Part shown: in pieces, positions 33,560-42,840 of the stretch
Numbering within the stretch: the first letter of the stretch is position 1
How the letters are laid out: each line of letters begins with the position of its first letter
From: an uncultured Collinsella sp.
GTDB taxonomy: Bacteria > Actinomycetota > Coriobacteriia > Coriobacteriales > Coriobacteriaceae
Direction of reading: 5' to 3'
DNA length: 64,000 nucleotides
Assembly (NCBI GenBank): GCA_902479075.1
Contig: CABSNK010000009.1
Coordinates: 1 to 64,000, forward strand
Translations under genes and position numbers: made by a program
The notes under the pieces: generated by a model
Told to the model about the DNA's origin: nothing
The model's database searches: none
What the model saw: the letters and a program-made list of their open reading frames with translations, nothing else

Positions 33560-34603
33560 CTACTCAAAGTATTGGAACTTGTTGGTTGAGAAGGCAAACG
33601 TGATGACGAAGCCTTCGCCGGGCTCGGATGCCGCGGTGACGTCAATGCCCATCTTGGAGCACAGGCGCGCCACCAGGTAGAGGCCGATGCCCGTTGCGCG
33701 CTTGGTGGTGCGGCCGTTGTCGCCGGTAAAGCCCTTCTCGAACACGCGCGGCAGGTCGGCCGCGCTCACGCCGCAGCCGTTATCGGCAACAGTGAGCTCA
33801 ATGCGCTCACTTGCCAGGCCCTCGTCCAGCAACGCGCCCGAAAACACGATCTTCGCGCCGTCCTCGCGCGCGTATTTAATGCTGTTCTGGATGAGCTGGC
33901 CCAGAATAAACTCAAGCCACTTCTCGTCGGTAAAGACCTCGAAGTCGAGGTTCTCGCACACTGGGGCCACGTGCGCCGCGATGAGCTCGCGCGCGTTGGC
34001 CTTAATCGCGCCCGTCACCAAGGTCTTGAGATTCCAGCGGCGAATCAGGTAGTCCCGCTCCACGACTTCCGAGCGCGCGTAGTACAGTGCCTGGTCGATA
34101 TAGCGCTCCACACGAGCCAGCTCACGGCCCAGGTCATCCACACGCGACAGATCGTCTTCGCTGCCGTCCAGGTTTTCCAAAATTAGATGGGCCGCCGCCA
34201 GGGGCAGCTTGGCCTCGTGAACCCAGCTTTCGATATAGTCGCGATAGTCATCGGTCTGACGCCGGCCTTCGGCAACCTCGTCGCAGGCAGCTTTGCCCAC
34301 CCGGCGCAAGACCTCGTACTCGAGCTCGCCCTCGGCATAGGTCGGACATTGCACCATCTCCTGCACCCATGCGGGACTCTCGAGCTCCTCTGCCGCACGC
34401 TCCAGCTGGCGCAGAAAACGACGACGGCGCGCGTACTCGATCACGATGCCGAGCATACCAAAGATAAAGGACACGCCGACCGCCACGACCACGATAGAAA
34501 CGGGTGCGCCGGCGACCGTCAGCACAAAGCAGCTCAGCAGCACACCGCACGTCCACACGGCGACGGGAAGCAGCGCATCTTTAAAGAACTTGCCAAACGA
34601 CAT
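33560..34603 (-). CDS. Sensor histidine kinase, BceS-like intramembrane-sensing type
   Basis: 347 aa. Two adjacent N-terminal spans (12-32, 35-55) with almost no external loop, the HK3i layout. Phosphoacceptor His in ESWVHEAKLPLAAAH; ATPase motifs QNSIKYAREDG, DNGCGV and RATGIGLYLVARL. Partner of the response regulator just upstream. BceS proteins normally sense peptide antibiotics through a BceAB transporter, but none is adjacent. Confidence 0.9.
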   Translation of the reverse strand: MSFGKFFKDALLPVAVWTCGVLLSCFVLTVAGAPVSIVVVAVGVSFIFGMLGIVIEYARRRRFLRQLERAAEELESPAWVQEMVQCPTYAEGELEYEVLRRVGKAACDEVAEGRRQTDDYRDYIESWVHEAKLPLAAAHLILENLDGSEDDLSRVDDLGRELARVERYIDQALYYARSEVVERDYLIRRWNLKTLVTGAIKANARELIAAHVAPVCENLDFEVFTDEKWLEFILGQLIQNSIKYAREDGAKIVFSGALLDEGLASERIELTVADNGCGVSAADLPRVFEKGFTGDNGRTTKRATGIGLYLVARLCSKMGIDVTAASEPGEGFVITFAFSTNKFQYFE

Positions 34604-34612
34604 AGCCGGCCC

Positions 34613-35284
34613 CTAGACCGAATAGCCTTGGCCGCGATGCGTGGTCAAATACCCCTTGATGCCGATTTTTTCGAGCGTGGTGCGCAGGCGGTTGATGTTG
34701 ACGGTGAGCGTATTGTCGTCCACGAAGGCGTCGGAGTCCCACAGGTCCTGCATGATGGCCGAGCGCGAAACGATCTTGCCCGCGCGGCTCAGAAGCAGCG
34801 AGAGGATACGCAGCTCGTTTTTGGTGAGCTCGGTGCTGGTGCCCGTTTGCGTGTTGGTGACCATGGAGCGGGCGAGGTCGAGCTCCAGCCCCTTGTGGAC
34901 AAGTGTGCTGCGCTCGCCTGCCGCCGTGGTGCGGCGCAGCAGTGCGTTGATGCGCGCCACGAGCACGCGCGCGCTATAGGGCTTGGGAACAAAGTCGTCC
35001 GCGCCGAGCGTCATGGCCATGACCTCGTCGATCTCGGTCGTGCGCGACGTGAGAACGATGATGGGAACCTCGGATTCGCGACGGACCTCATGGCAGATGT
35101 GCTGGCCGTCTTTGACAGGGAGCGTGAGGTCGAGCAGCACCAGGTCGGGCGCGGCGGCGAGAATATCGTGCGAGACATGCTCAAACGATTCGCAGGCCTC
35201 GATTTCAAACCCGGCGCGGGCAAGAATGTCGACAAGCTCACGACGAATGGGCTCGTCGTCCTCAACGACATAAATCAGCGCCAT
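34613..35284 (-). CDS. OmpR/BceR-like response regulator
   Basis: 223 aa. Receiver domain with acidic pocket VEDDE, phosphoacceptor Asp in LVLLDLTLPVKDG and Lys in FVPKPY; C-terminal winged helix ending GIKGYLTTHRGQGYSV. ATG 35284 chosen; the open extension to 35407 overlaps a repeat. Nine bases separate it from the kinase gene. Confidence 0.93.
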   Translation of the reverse strand: MALIYVVEDDEPIRRELVDILARAGFEIEACESFEHVSHDILAAAPDLVLLDLTLPVKDGQHICHEVRRESEVPIIVLTSRTTEIDEVMAMTLGADDFVPKPYSARVLVARINALLRRTTAAGERSTLVHKGLELDLARSMVTNTQTGTSTELTKNELRILSLLLSRAGKIVSRSAIMQDLWDSDAFVDDNTLTVNINRLRTTLEKIGIKGYLTTHRGQGYSV

Positions 35285-35420
35285 GGATTTCGCTCCCCTC
35301 TTGGTTGTCTTGCCACCATTATGGCTGCGAAACTGCAGGTGCGCACCGCGCGCGGTGCCAAGGTGACAGAACTGTTCGCGAGCGGGGGCGTTTTGTCCGC
35401 CTCGCACTCGCAGCGGCGGC

Positions 35421-35465
35421 GGGGACCAAAATGATTCTTTAATCCCCGTCCCAGAAAAATCATTT
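35421..35465. repeat. GGGAC-type palindromic repeat
   Basis: AAATGATTCTT pairs with the complement of AAAAATCATTT around TAATCCCCGTCCC; GGGGACC flanks it. It touches the stop codon of the gene ending at 35464. Confidence 0.7.
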
Positions 35466-36171
35466 AGCGGCGGGCACGGAGCTTTTCGTAGCCGTCGGCA
35501 AAGAAGGCGACCGTGGCGGCGTCGGCCTCGGCGGCGTCCGTCTCGGTCGCGGGGACCACGCCGTGCTCGTCGCTCACTAGGAACAGGGCGCCCTTAAGCT
35601 GCGCGGGAATGTCTACGCGCGTGACCGGGATGCCCTTGGTCTGGGCCAGCTGCTCGATGAGCGTCGCCGTGCCGCACAGAAACTCGTCCGCCGGCGCCAC
35701 AAAGGCGAGCTCGCCGTTGTTGACAGCGGCGAGCAGCTCGGGCGCCACGCCAGTTTCGTCGGCCTCGGAGCGAGCCTCGGCGGAGCGGGCGCGCAGCGCC
35801 TTGGCCGACGTATCGGCGAGCGGCTCGTACTCCCCCACCGTCATGGCGGCGTTGCCGTTGACGTCGATCACCAGCATGAGCACGCCGTCATGTGCGGTGT
35901 AATCGCCCTCGGCAAGCGACCACTCAACGTGTTGTTTGGCCCAGCTGAGCATGTTATGGGTAAGTGGCTCGCCCTGCACCAGGCGCTCGGACAGTGCGCG
36001 GATGTGGCGGTTGAGCATGGGCACCTTTTTGTTGGACATGCGCCAGCGGCAGATAAGCGCGGGCTTGTCGAGCGTAAACTTCTCGACCGCCTCCTGATTG
36101 GCGCAAAAGTCCTCATACGCACGCTGATCCTCGGCATTGCCAAACAGCTCGACATCATCAATCTGGGGCAT
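35464..36171 (-). CDS. Hypothetical protein
   Basis: 235 aa, not recognised. Soluble, acidic; contains DGVLMLVIDVNGNAAMTVGEYEPL and a central Ala/Glu-rich helix. ATG 36171 preceded by AAAGGTAC; an ATG at 36195 is also possible. It has a SseB-like length and an acidic character, but I see no diagnostic motif. Monocistronic between the two-component operon and purH. Confidence 0.75.
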   Translation of the reverse strand: MPQIDDVELFGNAEDQRAYEDFCANQEAVEKFTLDKPALICRWRMSNKKVPMLNRHIRALSERLVQGEPLTHNMLSWAKQHVEWSLAEGDYTAHDGVLMLVIDVNGNAAMTVGEYEPLADTSAKALRARSAEARSEADETGVAPELLAAVNNGELAFVAPADEFLCGTATLIEQLAQTKGIPVTRVDIPAQLKGALFLVSDEHGVVPATETDAAEADAATVAFFADGYEKLRARR

Positions 36172-36212
36172 GGTTGTACCTTTCGTGTTAGTCATTCCGT
36201 CCTCTTATACCA

Positions 36213-36247
36213 AAAAGACGGCCCTCCAAACGGAGCGACCGTCTTTT
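36213..36247 (-). terminator. Terminator, purH side
   Basis: AAAAGACGG (minus, 36247-36239) pairs with CCGTCTTTT (36221-36213), with a long U-run on the minus strand. Confidence 0.85.
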
Positions 36248-36287
36248 GCAGAGATTATTTTGACGATATGGTCAGGCGACCGATCAG

Positions 36288-36317
36288 CTTAATGGGATAG
36301 AGCAACATCCCATTAAG
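36288..36317. repeat. Perfect 10-bp hairpin
   Basis: CTTAATGGGA (36288-36297) and TCCCATTAAG (36308-36317), abutting the large palindrome that follows. Confidence 0.7.
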
Positions 36318-36418
36318 GGTTTTCCAAGTGCCCGAGATTGCCCCGAAAGAGGAGCGCCGCGTACTAAATGTACGCAAGCGACGGTTTGAGGGGCAAGGTC
36401 GGGTGCTTGGGAAAGCCT
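36316..36418. repeat. Large imperfect palindrome E
   Basis: About 103 bases; outer arms of about 28 bases pair with several G-U wobbles (CAAGTGCCCGA against TCGGGTGCTTG, TTGCCCC against GGGGCAA), inner stem ends at GTAC-TAAAT-GTAC. It abuts the purH stop codon. Single copy in this window. Confidence 0.8.
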
Positions 36419-38026
36419 CTAGTGCCTAAAATGCCTGGCCCCCGTAAAGACCATCGCAATACCATGCTCATTGCAGGCCTGAATGCTCTCGTCGTCGCGC
36501 TTGGAGCCGCCGGGCTGAATGATGCAGGTCACGCCGTGCGCGGCAAGCACGTCGACGTTGTCGCGGAACGGGAAGAATGCGTCGCTTGCGCAGGCAAAGC
36601 CGCCCTTCTCCACGCCCTCGCGCTCGCAGAAGTCCTCGGCACGCTCGCAGGCAAGCAGTGCAGAGTCAACGCGGTTGGGCTGACCCGGGCCCATGCCAAT
36701 GCCGGCCTTATCCTTGGAGACCAGGATGGCGTTGGACTTGACGCCCTTGCAGACCTTCCAGGCAAACTCGAGCTCGGCCATCTCGGCGTCGGTGGGCTTG
36801 CGGTCGGTGGGGAACGTAAAGGTCGCGGGGTCCTCGGTCACATGGTCGACCTCCTGCACCAGCATGCCGCCGTCGACGGAGCGCAGCTCCACCTGGGCGC
36901 CGTGGTCCACGCCGCCGGTAGCCAGCACGCGCAGGTTGGGACGCTTGGACATGCGCTCGAGCGCCTCGGCAGTGTAGCTCGGGGCGATGATAACCTCGAC
37001 GAACTGCTTGTTCTGATCGGCAAAGTGCTCGACCAGCTCATAGGGAACCTCGCGGTTGCAGGCGATGATGCCGCCGAAGGCGCTCTTGGGATCGCAGGCG
37101 AAGGCGCGGTCGTAGGCGGCCGTGATGTCCTCGGCCACGGCGGAGCCGCAGGGGTTCTGGTGCTTGAGGATCACGCAGGCCGGCTCGTCGAACTCGCGGA
37201 CCAGGTTCCAAGCGGCGTCAGCATCCAGATAGTTGTTGTAGCTGAGCGGCTTGCCCTGGATCTGCTCGGAGCCAACGAGCGGGAACTGCGAGCTCGCGGT
37301 GTTCTCGCAGCCCTCGGCAAAGCGGTAGACCGTAGCCTTCTGCTGCGGGTTCTCGCCATAGCGCAGGTCGTCGACCTTCTCCAGCGAGATCTCGAGCTTG
37401 GCAGAAGTGTCCGCCACGTCGCTTGCCTGGGCGGCAAGCCAACGGGAGATAGCCGTGTCGTAGGCGGCGGTGGTCTGGTAGACCTTCACCTGCAGGCGAC
37501 GACGGGTGGAAAGCGTGGTGCAGCCACCGGTCTCGTGCATCTCAGCCAGGACGGCGTCGTAGTCGGCCGGGTCGGAAATGACGGTAACGCTCACGGCGTT
37601 CTTAGCAGCAGAGCGCAGCATGGAGGGGCCACCGATGTCGATGTGCTCGATGGCATCCGCGAAGGTGACCTCGGGGTTGGCGACGGTCTTCTCGAACTCG
37701 TACAGGTTGACAACGACCAGGTCGATCAGCTTAATGCCGTGCTGAGCGGCCTCCTGCATGTGCTGCTCGGAATCGCGGCGGGCCAGCAGCGCGCCGTGAA
37801 CCTTGGGGTGCAGGGTCTTAACGCGGCCGTCCATCATCTCGGGATAGCCCGTGAACTCCTCGATGGGGGTTACGGGAACGCCCGCGTCCTCGATGGCACG
37901 AGCCGTGCCGCCCGTAGAGATGATCTCGACGCCAAAGTCATCGACCAGCGTCCGTGCGAAATCGACGACGCCCGTCTTATCGGTAACCGAGATCAACGCG
38001 CGTGCGATCTTCACATCAGATCCCAT
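36419..38026 (-). CDS. purH: Bifunctional AICAR formyltransferase / IMP cyclohydrolase
   Basis: 535 aa, full length. N-terminal MGS-like cyclohydrolase domain (ISVTDKTGVVDFA, ISTGGTARAIEDAG, GRVKTLHPKVHGALL) and C-terminal formyltransferase domain (GENPQQKATVYR, LSYNNYLDADAAW, KHQNPCGSA). Last two steps of IMP synthesis. A 277-base gap upstream shows an imperfect ATTGAATCAGT...CAAT hairpin but no PurR box or riboswitch I recognise. Confidence 0.96.
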   Translation of the reverse strand: MGSDVKIARALISVTDKTGVVDFARTLVDDFGVEIISTGGTARAIEDAGVPVTPIEEFTGYPEMMDGRVKTLHPKVHGALLARRDSEQHMQEAAQHGIKLIDLVVVNLYEFEKTVANPEVTFADAIEHIDIGGPSMLRSAAKNAVSVTVISDPADYDAVLAEMHETGGCTTLSTRRRLQVKVYQTTAAYDTAISRWLAAQASDVADTSAKLEISLEKVDDLRYGENPQQKATVYRFAEGCENTASSQFPLVGSEQIQGKPLSYNNYLDADAAWNLVREFDEPACVILKHQNPCGSAVAEDITAAYDRAFACDPKSAFGGIIACNREVPYELVEHFADQNKQFVEVIIAPSYTAEALERMSKRPNLRVLATGGVDHGAQVELRSVDGGMLVQEVDHVTEDPATFTFPTDRKPTDAEMAELEFAWKVCKGVKSNAILVSKDKAGIGMGPGQPNRVDSALLACERAEDFCEREGVEKGGFACASDAFFPFRDNVDVLAAHGVTCIIQPGGSKRDDESIQACNEHGIAMVFTGARHFRH

Positions 38027-38303
38027 GCAGTCCTCCTGTCTGGTACGCCGCCGTGCTCTGTGAGCCGGTGATACGTCGATCTGCAGCGCTCGCGCAGCGG
38101 CATTGAAAATACTGATTCAATGTAGCGCATCGAGCGCATCGATGCACCCCGCAACGGGCGCATGTGCAGAAAAAGTTTGCGAGCGGAGGGGATGGGCACG
38201 GCACCGGGCACGGTGAGTTCATGGAACACAGGGGCACCATAATTAGATGCCAATAGCGTGGTAGAACTGTGCTCGATATGCATCCGCAAAAGAAAGAGGC
38301 ACC

Positions 38304-38945
38304 ATGGTCTCGCGGGTTCTCTGCCGACCGTTTGATACCGAAGACTTCGACGCCATCGCGCTGATTCTGCAGCAGCTTTGGCATAACAATTCGGATAACG
38401 ATGAGTACAACCGCCTTGAGGCCGCGTGCGACCTCGCCTATTGCCTTTCGTCATCGACGTTTTCGCAGGTTGCCGTAATCGACGGTCAGGCGCGCGGCAT
38501 TGCGCTCGCACGTGCGGGACAGAGCTCCGGCGCCACCGTCAAGGAACATTGGATGGATACCGAACGCGCGCTGCTATCGCAGATGCGCGAGCTGGAGCCC
38601 GATGCCTGCGCCGAGTATCTCTCGTTTGTGCGCGCAACCATCCGAACCAACAACCGCCTGCTCGAAAGCAGCCCGTTGCCACACGACAACGAGGTCACGC
38701 TGCTTGCCGTTGATCGCGATGTCCATGGCCTGGGCGTTGGCTCGGTTTTGCTCGATGCCGCGGTCTCGTACCTGTCCTCGCGCGGGGCGACGAGGGCACA
38801 CCTGTACACCGACTCCAACTGCTCGTGGAAGTTCTACGAGCTGCACGGCTTTAAGCGCACGGCCACGCACCGCGCCAACCGCGAAGAGCGCCGTCACGAC
38901 ATGCCGCGCGAAAGCTTCCTCTACGAACTCGACCTAACAGCCTAA
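38304..38945 (+). CDS. GNAT family N-acetyltransferase
   Basis: 213 aa. Acetyl-CoA motif A in DRDVHGLGVGSVLLDAAVSYL, and C-terminal YELHGFKR typical of the GNAT fold. Substrate unknown. Divergent from purH. Confidence 0.88.
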   Translation: MVSRVLCRPFDTEDFDAIALILQQLWHNNSDNDEYNRLEAACDLAYCLSSSTFSQVAVIDGQARGIALARAGQSSGATVKEHWMDTERALLSQMRELEPDACAEYLSFVRATIRTNNRLLESSPLPHDNEVTLLAVDRDVHGLGVGSVLLDAAVSYLSSRGATRAHLYTDSNCSWKFYELHGFKRTATHRANREERRHDMPRESFLYELDLTA

Positions 38946-38947
38946 AC

Positions 38948-39042
38948 CCGGCAGTTAGGGACGTTCCCTTTGTGCCGGCACCCCGGGACACTCCTTGGCA
39001 GCAGCCACACCTAGTCGCTGGGGACAGTCTTCGTAGGTAGCG
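38948..39042. repeat. Two GGGAC-type repeats
   Basis: 38948-38979 carries GGCAGTTAGGGACGTTCC, as at 7140, closed by TGCCGGC. 39010-39042 carries CGCTGGGGACAGTC closed by AGCG. Confidence 0.6.
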
Positions 39043-39044
39043 AA

Positions 39045-39093
39045 TAAAAAGGGGATGGGCTTTCCCCAACGGCTGTCGAGAAAAGCCCATCCG
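39045..39093 (-). terminator. Terminator of the DUF2207 gene
   Basis: GGATGGGCTTTT (minus, 39092-39081) pairs with AAAGCCCATCC and is followed by CCTTTTTATT. Confidence 0.85.
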
Positions 39094-39106
39094 TAATTTA
39101 GGACCG

Positions 39107-41050
39107 TTAGAACGTTCCGCCGCCGCCTCCGCCGACGCCGCCGCCTCCGCCGCCCGAGAAGCCGCCGCCGCCACCGCCGCTCGAGCTATCGGAACTCGAA
39201 GCCAGCTCACGGATGCTCTCGTGATACACGTCATCGAACGAATCGAGCGGGGACTGGTTTCCGTAGTGATGGTAGTACCACCAGTAGCAGGGGTAATTGT
39301 CGTAGAAACCGTCGGCCTCGCGCACCTCGGGAGGAACAGCCTCGGCAAGCTGACGCAGAACTTCCTTCGAAACGCCCAGCGCCGCACCCATCACCAGAAG
39401 TTTATTCCACAGAACCAGATCGCCGGGGACGGCTTCCTTTAGACGCGTGAAATCCTCGAGCCAATGCTTAAGCGCCTTGCAGCGAGCCGCCACCTCGGCA
39501 CCCTCCGGCGTAAAGCGGCGGAACGTAAGGCCCACGCCAATACCCACCAGCACAATCGGCACCGAGATAACCGCGGCGACAATGTTCGCCTGCGCGCCGT
39601 CGGTAAAGAAGATGGATCCCGCGGGAACACAGGCGATCAGAATACCGAGAACCAGGCAAAACACCATTGCGACAATGCCGTCCGAGGCAACGTACTCGCT
39701 ATCGGCCAGCTTGCCCTTAACGGTGTTCTGATAGTCCTCGAGCTTGTCGCCCACGGGTGTAGCGTGCTGCTTGACGTAGTGCTGCAGCTCGTCAAACGTG
39801 CGCGAGCGGTCGCCGTTCTCGTCGGGCTTAGCACCGGCAAAGAAGACCTTGAGCACCATGCGGTCAATGCCCTTGGCCGACTTCCAGCCCGCATCACTCA
39901 CCGTCACGCGATACGTCTGCTCTTCTTTTTCACGCCCCAACAGACCTTTCTTGGCCTTGGTCACGGTCGCCTGCTCCAGCTTGATCACACGGTCGTCGGT
40001 GAGCTTCATGAGCGTGGTGATATATGCCTGATCGGGCACCTCGTTCCAGCTCATGAGGGCCGAAAGCACGGCGGGATGGTCGTCCGAAGGCACATCGCGG
40101 AAATATTCGTCCTGGAAAAGCGGTTTGGGCTTGCGGCGGCGCAGCTTGAGCACAACGATTGTGCCGGTAAAGACCAGCGCCGCGACAACACTTAGTACGG
40201 CAAGTACATTGGCAATCATGCGAGCGTGAGCGCGGCGGGCGTTAGCTTCGTCGGCCCATTCCTTCTCTTCGCTCAGGATCGTTGACATGCGCTCTTCGCC
40301 CGAGGCGGCAAGCTGCGGCACCCAGTCGCTGGGGAAGGCGATGCGTGCCTCGGCGAATTCGCCCTGATGCACGCAGGGAATGGTATAGGTGACCATGGGT
40401 TCATCCGCATCGAGCGATACGTCGCCCGTCAGCGGGCCGTGCCCCCATGCGCGGAAGTTATCGCCCTTGACGGCCGCCGTCCCGGCAGCGGCATTTGCGA
40501 AGTACACTTCCATCTCGACGTCATCGGAATCCGCGGACCAGCCGTCGCCCACGAATTTCCAATAGAGCTCGGCGGTATCGGCCCAGTTCATAACCGCACC
40601 GGTCATGGTGTAGCTCACGTAATAGATCGCGCTATCGCCGCTCTCGTGAGGGCTGAACACCTTGATCTTTACGCCGTCACCAGTCTGCTCGACCGTGTAG
40701 ACGCCAGAGTCACCCTTGTTCGCGCTGTCGACCTTGTTAAACGCGGTGTCGTCTTCCTCGACGCTCAGCACATTGACGCCCGCCGCGCCGCCCTGCTGGT
40801 TAGAGCCCGTATTGATCTCCCAAAACACGCCGTTGATATCGTCATCGAAATCAAACTGGCGTCCCTCGACAACGGTCAGCGAGCCGTCGGCCTCGACCGT
40901 GGCGCCGATATAGGTTTGGGTCATGGAGTAGCCGTCGGCGTGCGCGGCGACAGGCAGCAGCAACAACGCAAGCGCGACGAGCACGCAGACGGAAGCGAAT
41001 CGCGCAAACAGGCAGCGCTGCCGGCTGACTTTGGCGGCGAGGGTGTTCAT
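39107..41050 (-). CDS. DUF2207 family membrane protein
   Basis: 647 aa. Signal peptide (LFARFASVCVLVALALLLLP, cleavage near AHA), extracytoplasmic beta-rich DUF2207 domain (about 40-260), then three spans (around 280, 480, 500) and a cytoplasmic region, ending in a Gly/Ser-only tail with runs of five to six G. ATG 41050 has AAGGATG; the frame is open to 41119. Role unknown across the family. Confidence 0.88.
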   Translation of the reverse strand: MNTLAAKVSRQRCLFARFASVCVLVALALLLLPVAAHADGYSMTQTYIGATVEADGSLTVVEGRQFDFDDDINGVFWEINTGSNQQGGAAGVNVLSVEEDDTAFNKVDSANKGDSGVYTVEQTGDGVKIKVFSPHESGDSAIYYVSYTMTGAVMNWADTAELYWKFVGDGWSADSDDVEMEVYFANAAAGTAAVKGDNFRAWGHGPLTGDVSLDADEPMVTYTIPCVHQGEFAEARIAFPSDWVPQLAASGEERMSTILSEEKEWADEANARRAHARMIANVLAVLSVVAALVFTGTIVVLKLRRRKPKPLFQDEYFRDVPSDDHPAVLSALMSWNEVPDQAYITTLMKLTDDRVIKLEQATVTKAKKGLLGREKEEQTYRVTVSDAGWKSAKGIDRMVLKVFFAGAKPDENGDRSRTFDELQHYVKQHATPVGDKLEDYQNTVKGKLADSEYVASDGIVAMVFCLVLGILIACVPAGSIFFTDGAQANIVAAVISVPIVLVGIGVGLTFRRFTPEGAEVAARCKALKHWLEDFTRLKEAVPGDLVLWNKLLVMGAALGVSKEVLRQLAEAVPPEVREADGFYDNYPCYWWYYHHYGNQSPLDSFDDVYHESIRELASSSDSSSGGGGGGFSGGGGGGVGGGGGGTF

Positions 41051-41169
41051 AGGCACATCCTTTGTCTGTAAAACCAACAGCGCCATTGTCCCACGTTTGC
41101 GGGTACGCATGACGAACATCTAGGCGACCGGAGTGCCAAACGGGATGAAAGTCACGCCCGCACCCCGAC

Positions 41170-41212
41170 ACTTGGAAAATGATCTATTGGGGACGGAGGA
41201 AAACGGATCATT
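41170..41212. repeat. GGGAC-type palindromic repeat
   Basis: AATGATC pairs with GATCATT around TATTGGGGACGGAGGAAAAC, beyond the start of the DUF2207 gene. Confidence 0.65.
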
Positions 41213-41435
41213 GGGCTGAACCGACAGGCAGCAACAAAATTGTCGTTTGGGACGCTCTTTGGCCGAGTCCCGCGTCAGCAATAGATACCACTTCACAGCT
41301 CCGTCACAGGTGTAGCGGCTTTGTGTTGCTGCGGCGCGCGCTGATTGAGCCCGCGAGTAAAGGGCATAAAGCAGTTGAGCGAAAACGGTTGCCCCTTTCC
41401 CGTTCGCTCGTTGATCATGTCCCCCTTTTCCGCGG

Positions 41436-41469
41436 AAACCCCGGCAGTTGCGAAGAGCTGCCGGGGTTT
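41436..41469 (+). terminator. Hairpin upstream of gluQ (terminator or attenuator)
   Basis: AAACCCCGGCAG (41436-41447) pairs with CTGCCGGGGTTT (41458-41469); only a short T-run follows. It is the main feature of the 556-base gap 41051-41606; the rest of that gap shows no gene I can support. Confidence 0.6.
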
Positions 41470-41606
41470 CTGCCGTGTATAAGGCCGAGTCGGCGTACGG
41501 CGATCGAGACGTTGGACCGCAGACCCACCGTGCACAATGCGCAGCGCCGTCAACTTGCGAGCCACGGAAACGCCTCCCCATCGCGCCCCGCGCTATACTC
41601 GTCCGC

Positions 41607-42788
41607 ATGGATATCAAAACACGCAACATAGCAACGCCAGCCGCGGACGCGCCAACGACGCCGCCCGTCTCCGCCCCCGCACCTGTCGTGGGCCGTTTTG
41701 CCCCGTCGCCTTCGGGCCGCATGCACCTGGGCAACGTGTTCAGCTGCCTGTGCGCGTGGCTTTCGGCCCGTAGCCAGGGCGGCAGCATCGTGTTGCGCAT
41801 CGAGGACCTGGACGATCGCTGTAAGCGCCCGGAACTTGCCGCTCAATTGATTGACGACCTGGCTTGGCTGGGGCTTGAGTGGGACGAGGGCCCCTACTAC
41901 CAGCACGATCGCCTCGACCTGTACGAGAGCGCCCTGCGCCAGCTGCAAGACGCCGGCCTCACCTATCCCTGTTTTTGCACGCGTGCCGAACTCCACGCCG
42001 CGAGCGCGCCGCACGCCAGCGACGGCACGCCCATCTACCGCGGCGCCTGCAGAGGTCTTTCTGCCGAGGAGGTTGCACGCCGCAGTGCCCTGCGCGCCCC
42101 GGCCACGCGCCTGCGCGTGCCCGACATCGACGACCTCGCGGGCGATGTGATCGAATTCGTGGACCGCACGTACGGGGCCCAATGCGAGGCGCTCGCCACC
42201 GAGTGCGGCGATTTTTTGGTACGCCGCAGCGACGGTGTTTTTGCCTATCAGCTAGCCGTGGTGGTCGATGACGCCGCCATGGGTGTTACCGAGATCGTAC
42301 GCGGATGCGACCTGCTGGGCTCCACGCCGCGTCAGATCTACCTGCAGCATCTGCTGGGACTTCCCACGCCGCACTACGCACATATTCCGCTGCTCATGTC
42401 GCCGGACGGCCGCCGCCTTTCCAAGCGCGACCGCGATCTGGACCTGGGCGAGCTCCGCGCCCGCTTTGGCACGCCCGAGGCACTGCTGGGCTGGCTCGCC
42501 AGGCAAACGGGCATCGCACCGGACACCACACCGCGCTCTGCCGAGCAGCTGGTCGAGCACTTTAGCTGGGACGTCATCCGCGCGCACCGGGAGAACATCG
42601 TTATGGATGAAAGGACAGGCATGCAACAGACGGCAGCCCACCCTGACGAGCACCTCGATAGCGACATTGCCAAAGTATCAACAACCCATCTTTCGCCAGA
42701 GGGGTTCGATGCGTTCTGCGAAATACTTGACTCTCCCACGCCTGAAGCTGCGAAAACGTTACTCGAGCGCAAGCCGGCTTGGGAGTAA
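41607..42788 (+). CDS. gluQ: Glutamyl-Q tRNA(Asp) synthetase with DUF1778-like C-terminal tail
   Basis: 393 aa; GluQRS is usually about 300. Class I synthetase motifs: HIGH-like APSPSGRMHLGN and KMSKS-like RRLSKRDRD, with a zinc-binding pair CFC. It glutamylates queuosine in tRNA-Asp. The enzyme appears to end at FSWDVIRAHRENIVM (about residue 333). The last 55 residues end LSPEGFDAFCEILDSPTPEA then AKTLLERKPAWE, matching the C-terminal toxin-binding end of DUF1778/TacA-like antitoxins. No toxin gene follows. ATG 41607 chosen; earlier Met codons lie in the leader. Confidence 0.85.
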   Translation: MDIKTRNIATPAADAPTTPPVSAPAPVVGRFAPSPSGRMHLGNVFSCLCAWLSARSQGGSIVLRIEDLDDRCKRPELAAQLIDDLAWLGLEWDEGPYYQHDRLDLYESALRQLQDAGLTYPCFCTRAELHAASAPHASDGTPIYRGACRGLSAEEVARRSALRAPATRLRVPDIDDLAGDVIEFVDRTYGAQCEALATECGDFLVRRSDGVFAYQLAVVVDDAAMGVTEIVRGCDLLGSTPRQIYLQHLLGLPTPHYAHIPLLMSPDGRRLSKRDRDLDLGELRARFGTPEALLGWLARQTGIAPDTTPRSAEQLVEHFSWDVIRAHRENIVMDERTGMQQTAAHPDEHLDSDIAKVSTTHLSPEGFDAFCEILDSPTPEAAKTLLERKPAWE

Positions 42789-42840
42789 ATCCCTTAACAA
42801 ATCGGTTTTGGTTCGCCACGAAGCTCATTCGTCCGCGCCC

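Noticed and set aside
40367..41071. Plus-strand frame of 234 codons opposite the DUF2207 gene
   Set aside because: It is the complement of a well-supported gene with signal peptide and membrane spans; no domain or ribosome site.
41051..41606. T-box or riboswitch before gluQ
   Set aside because: Only a simple hairpin is present; no T-box sequence or specifier loop was found.
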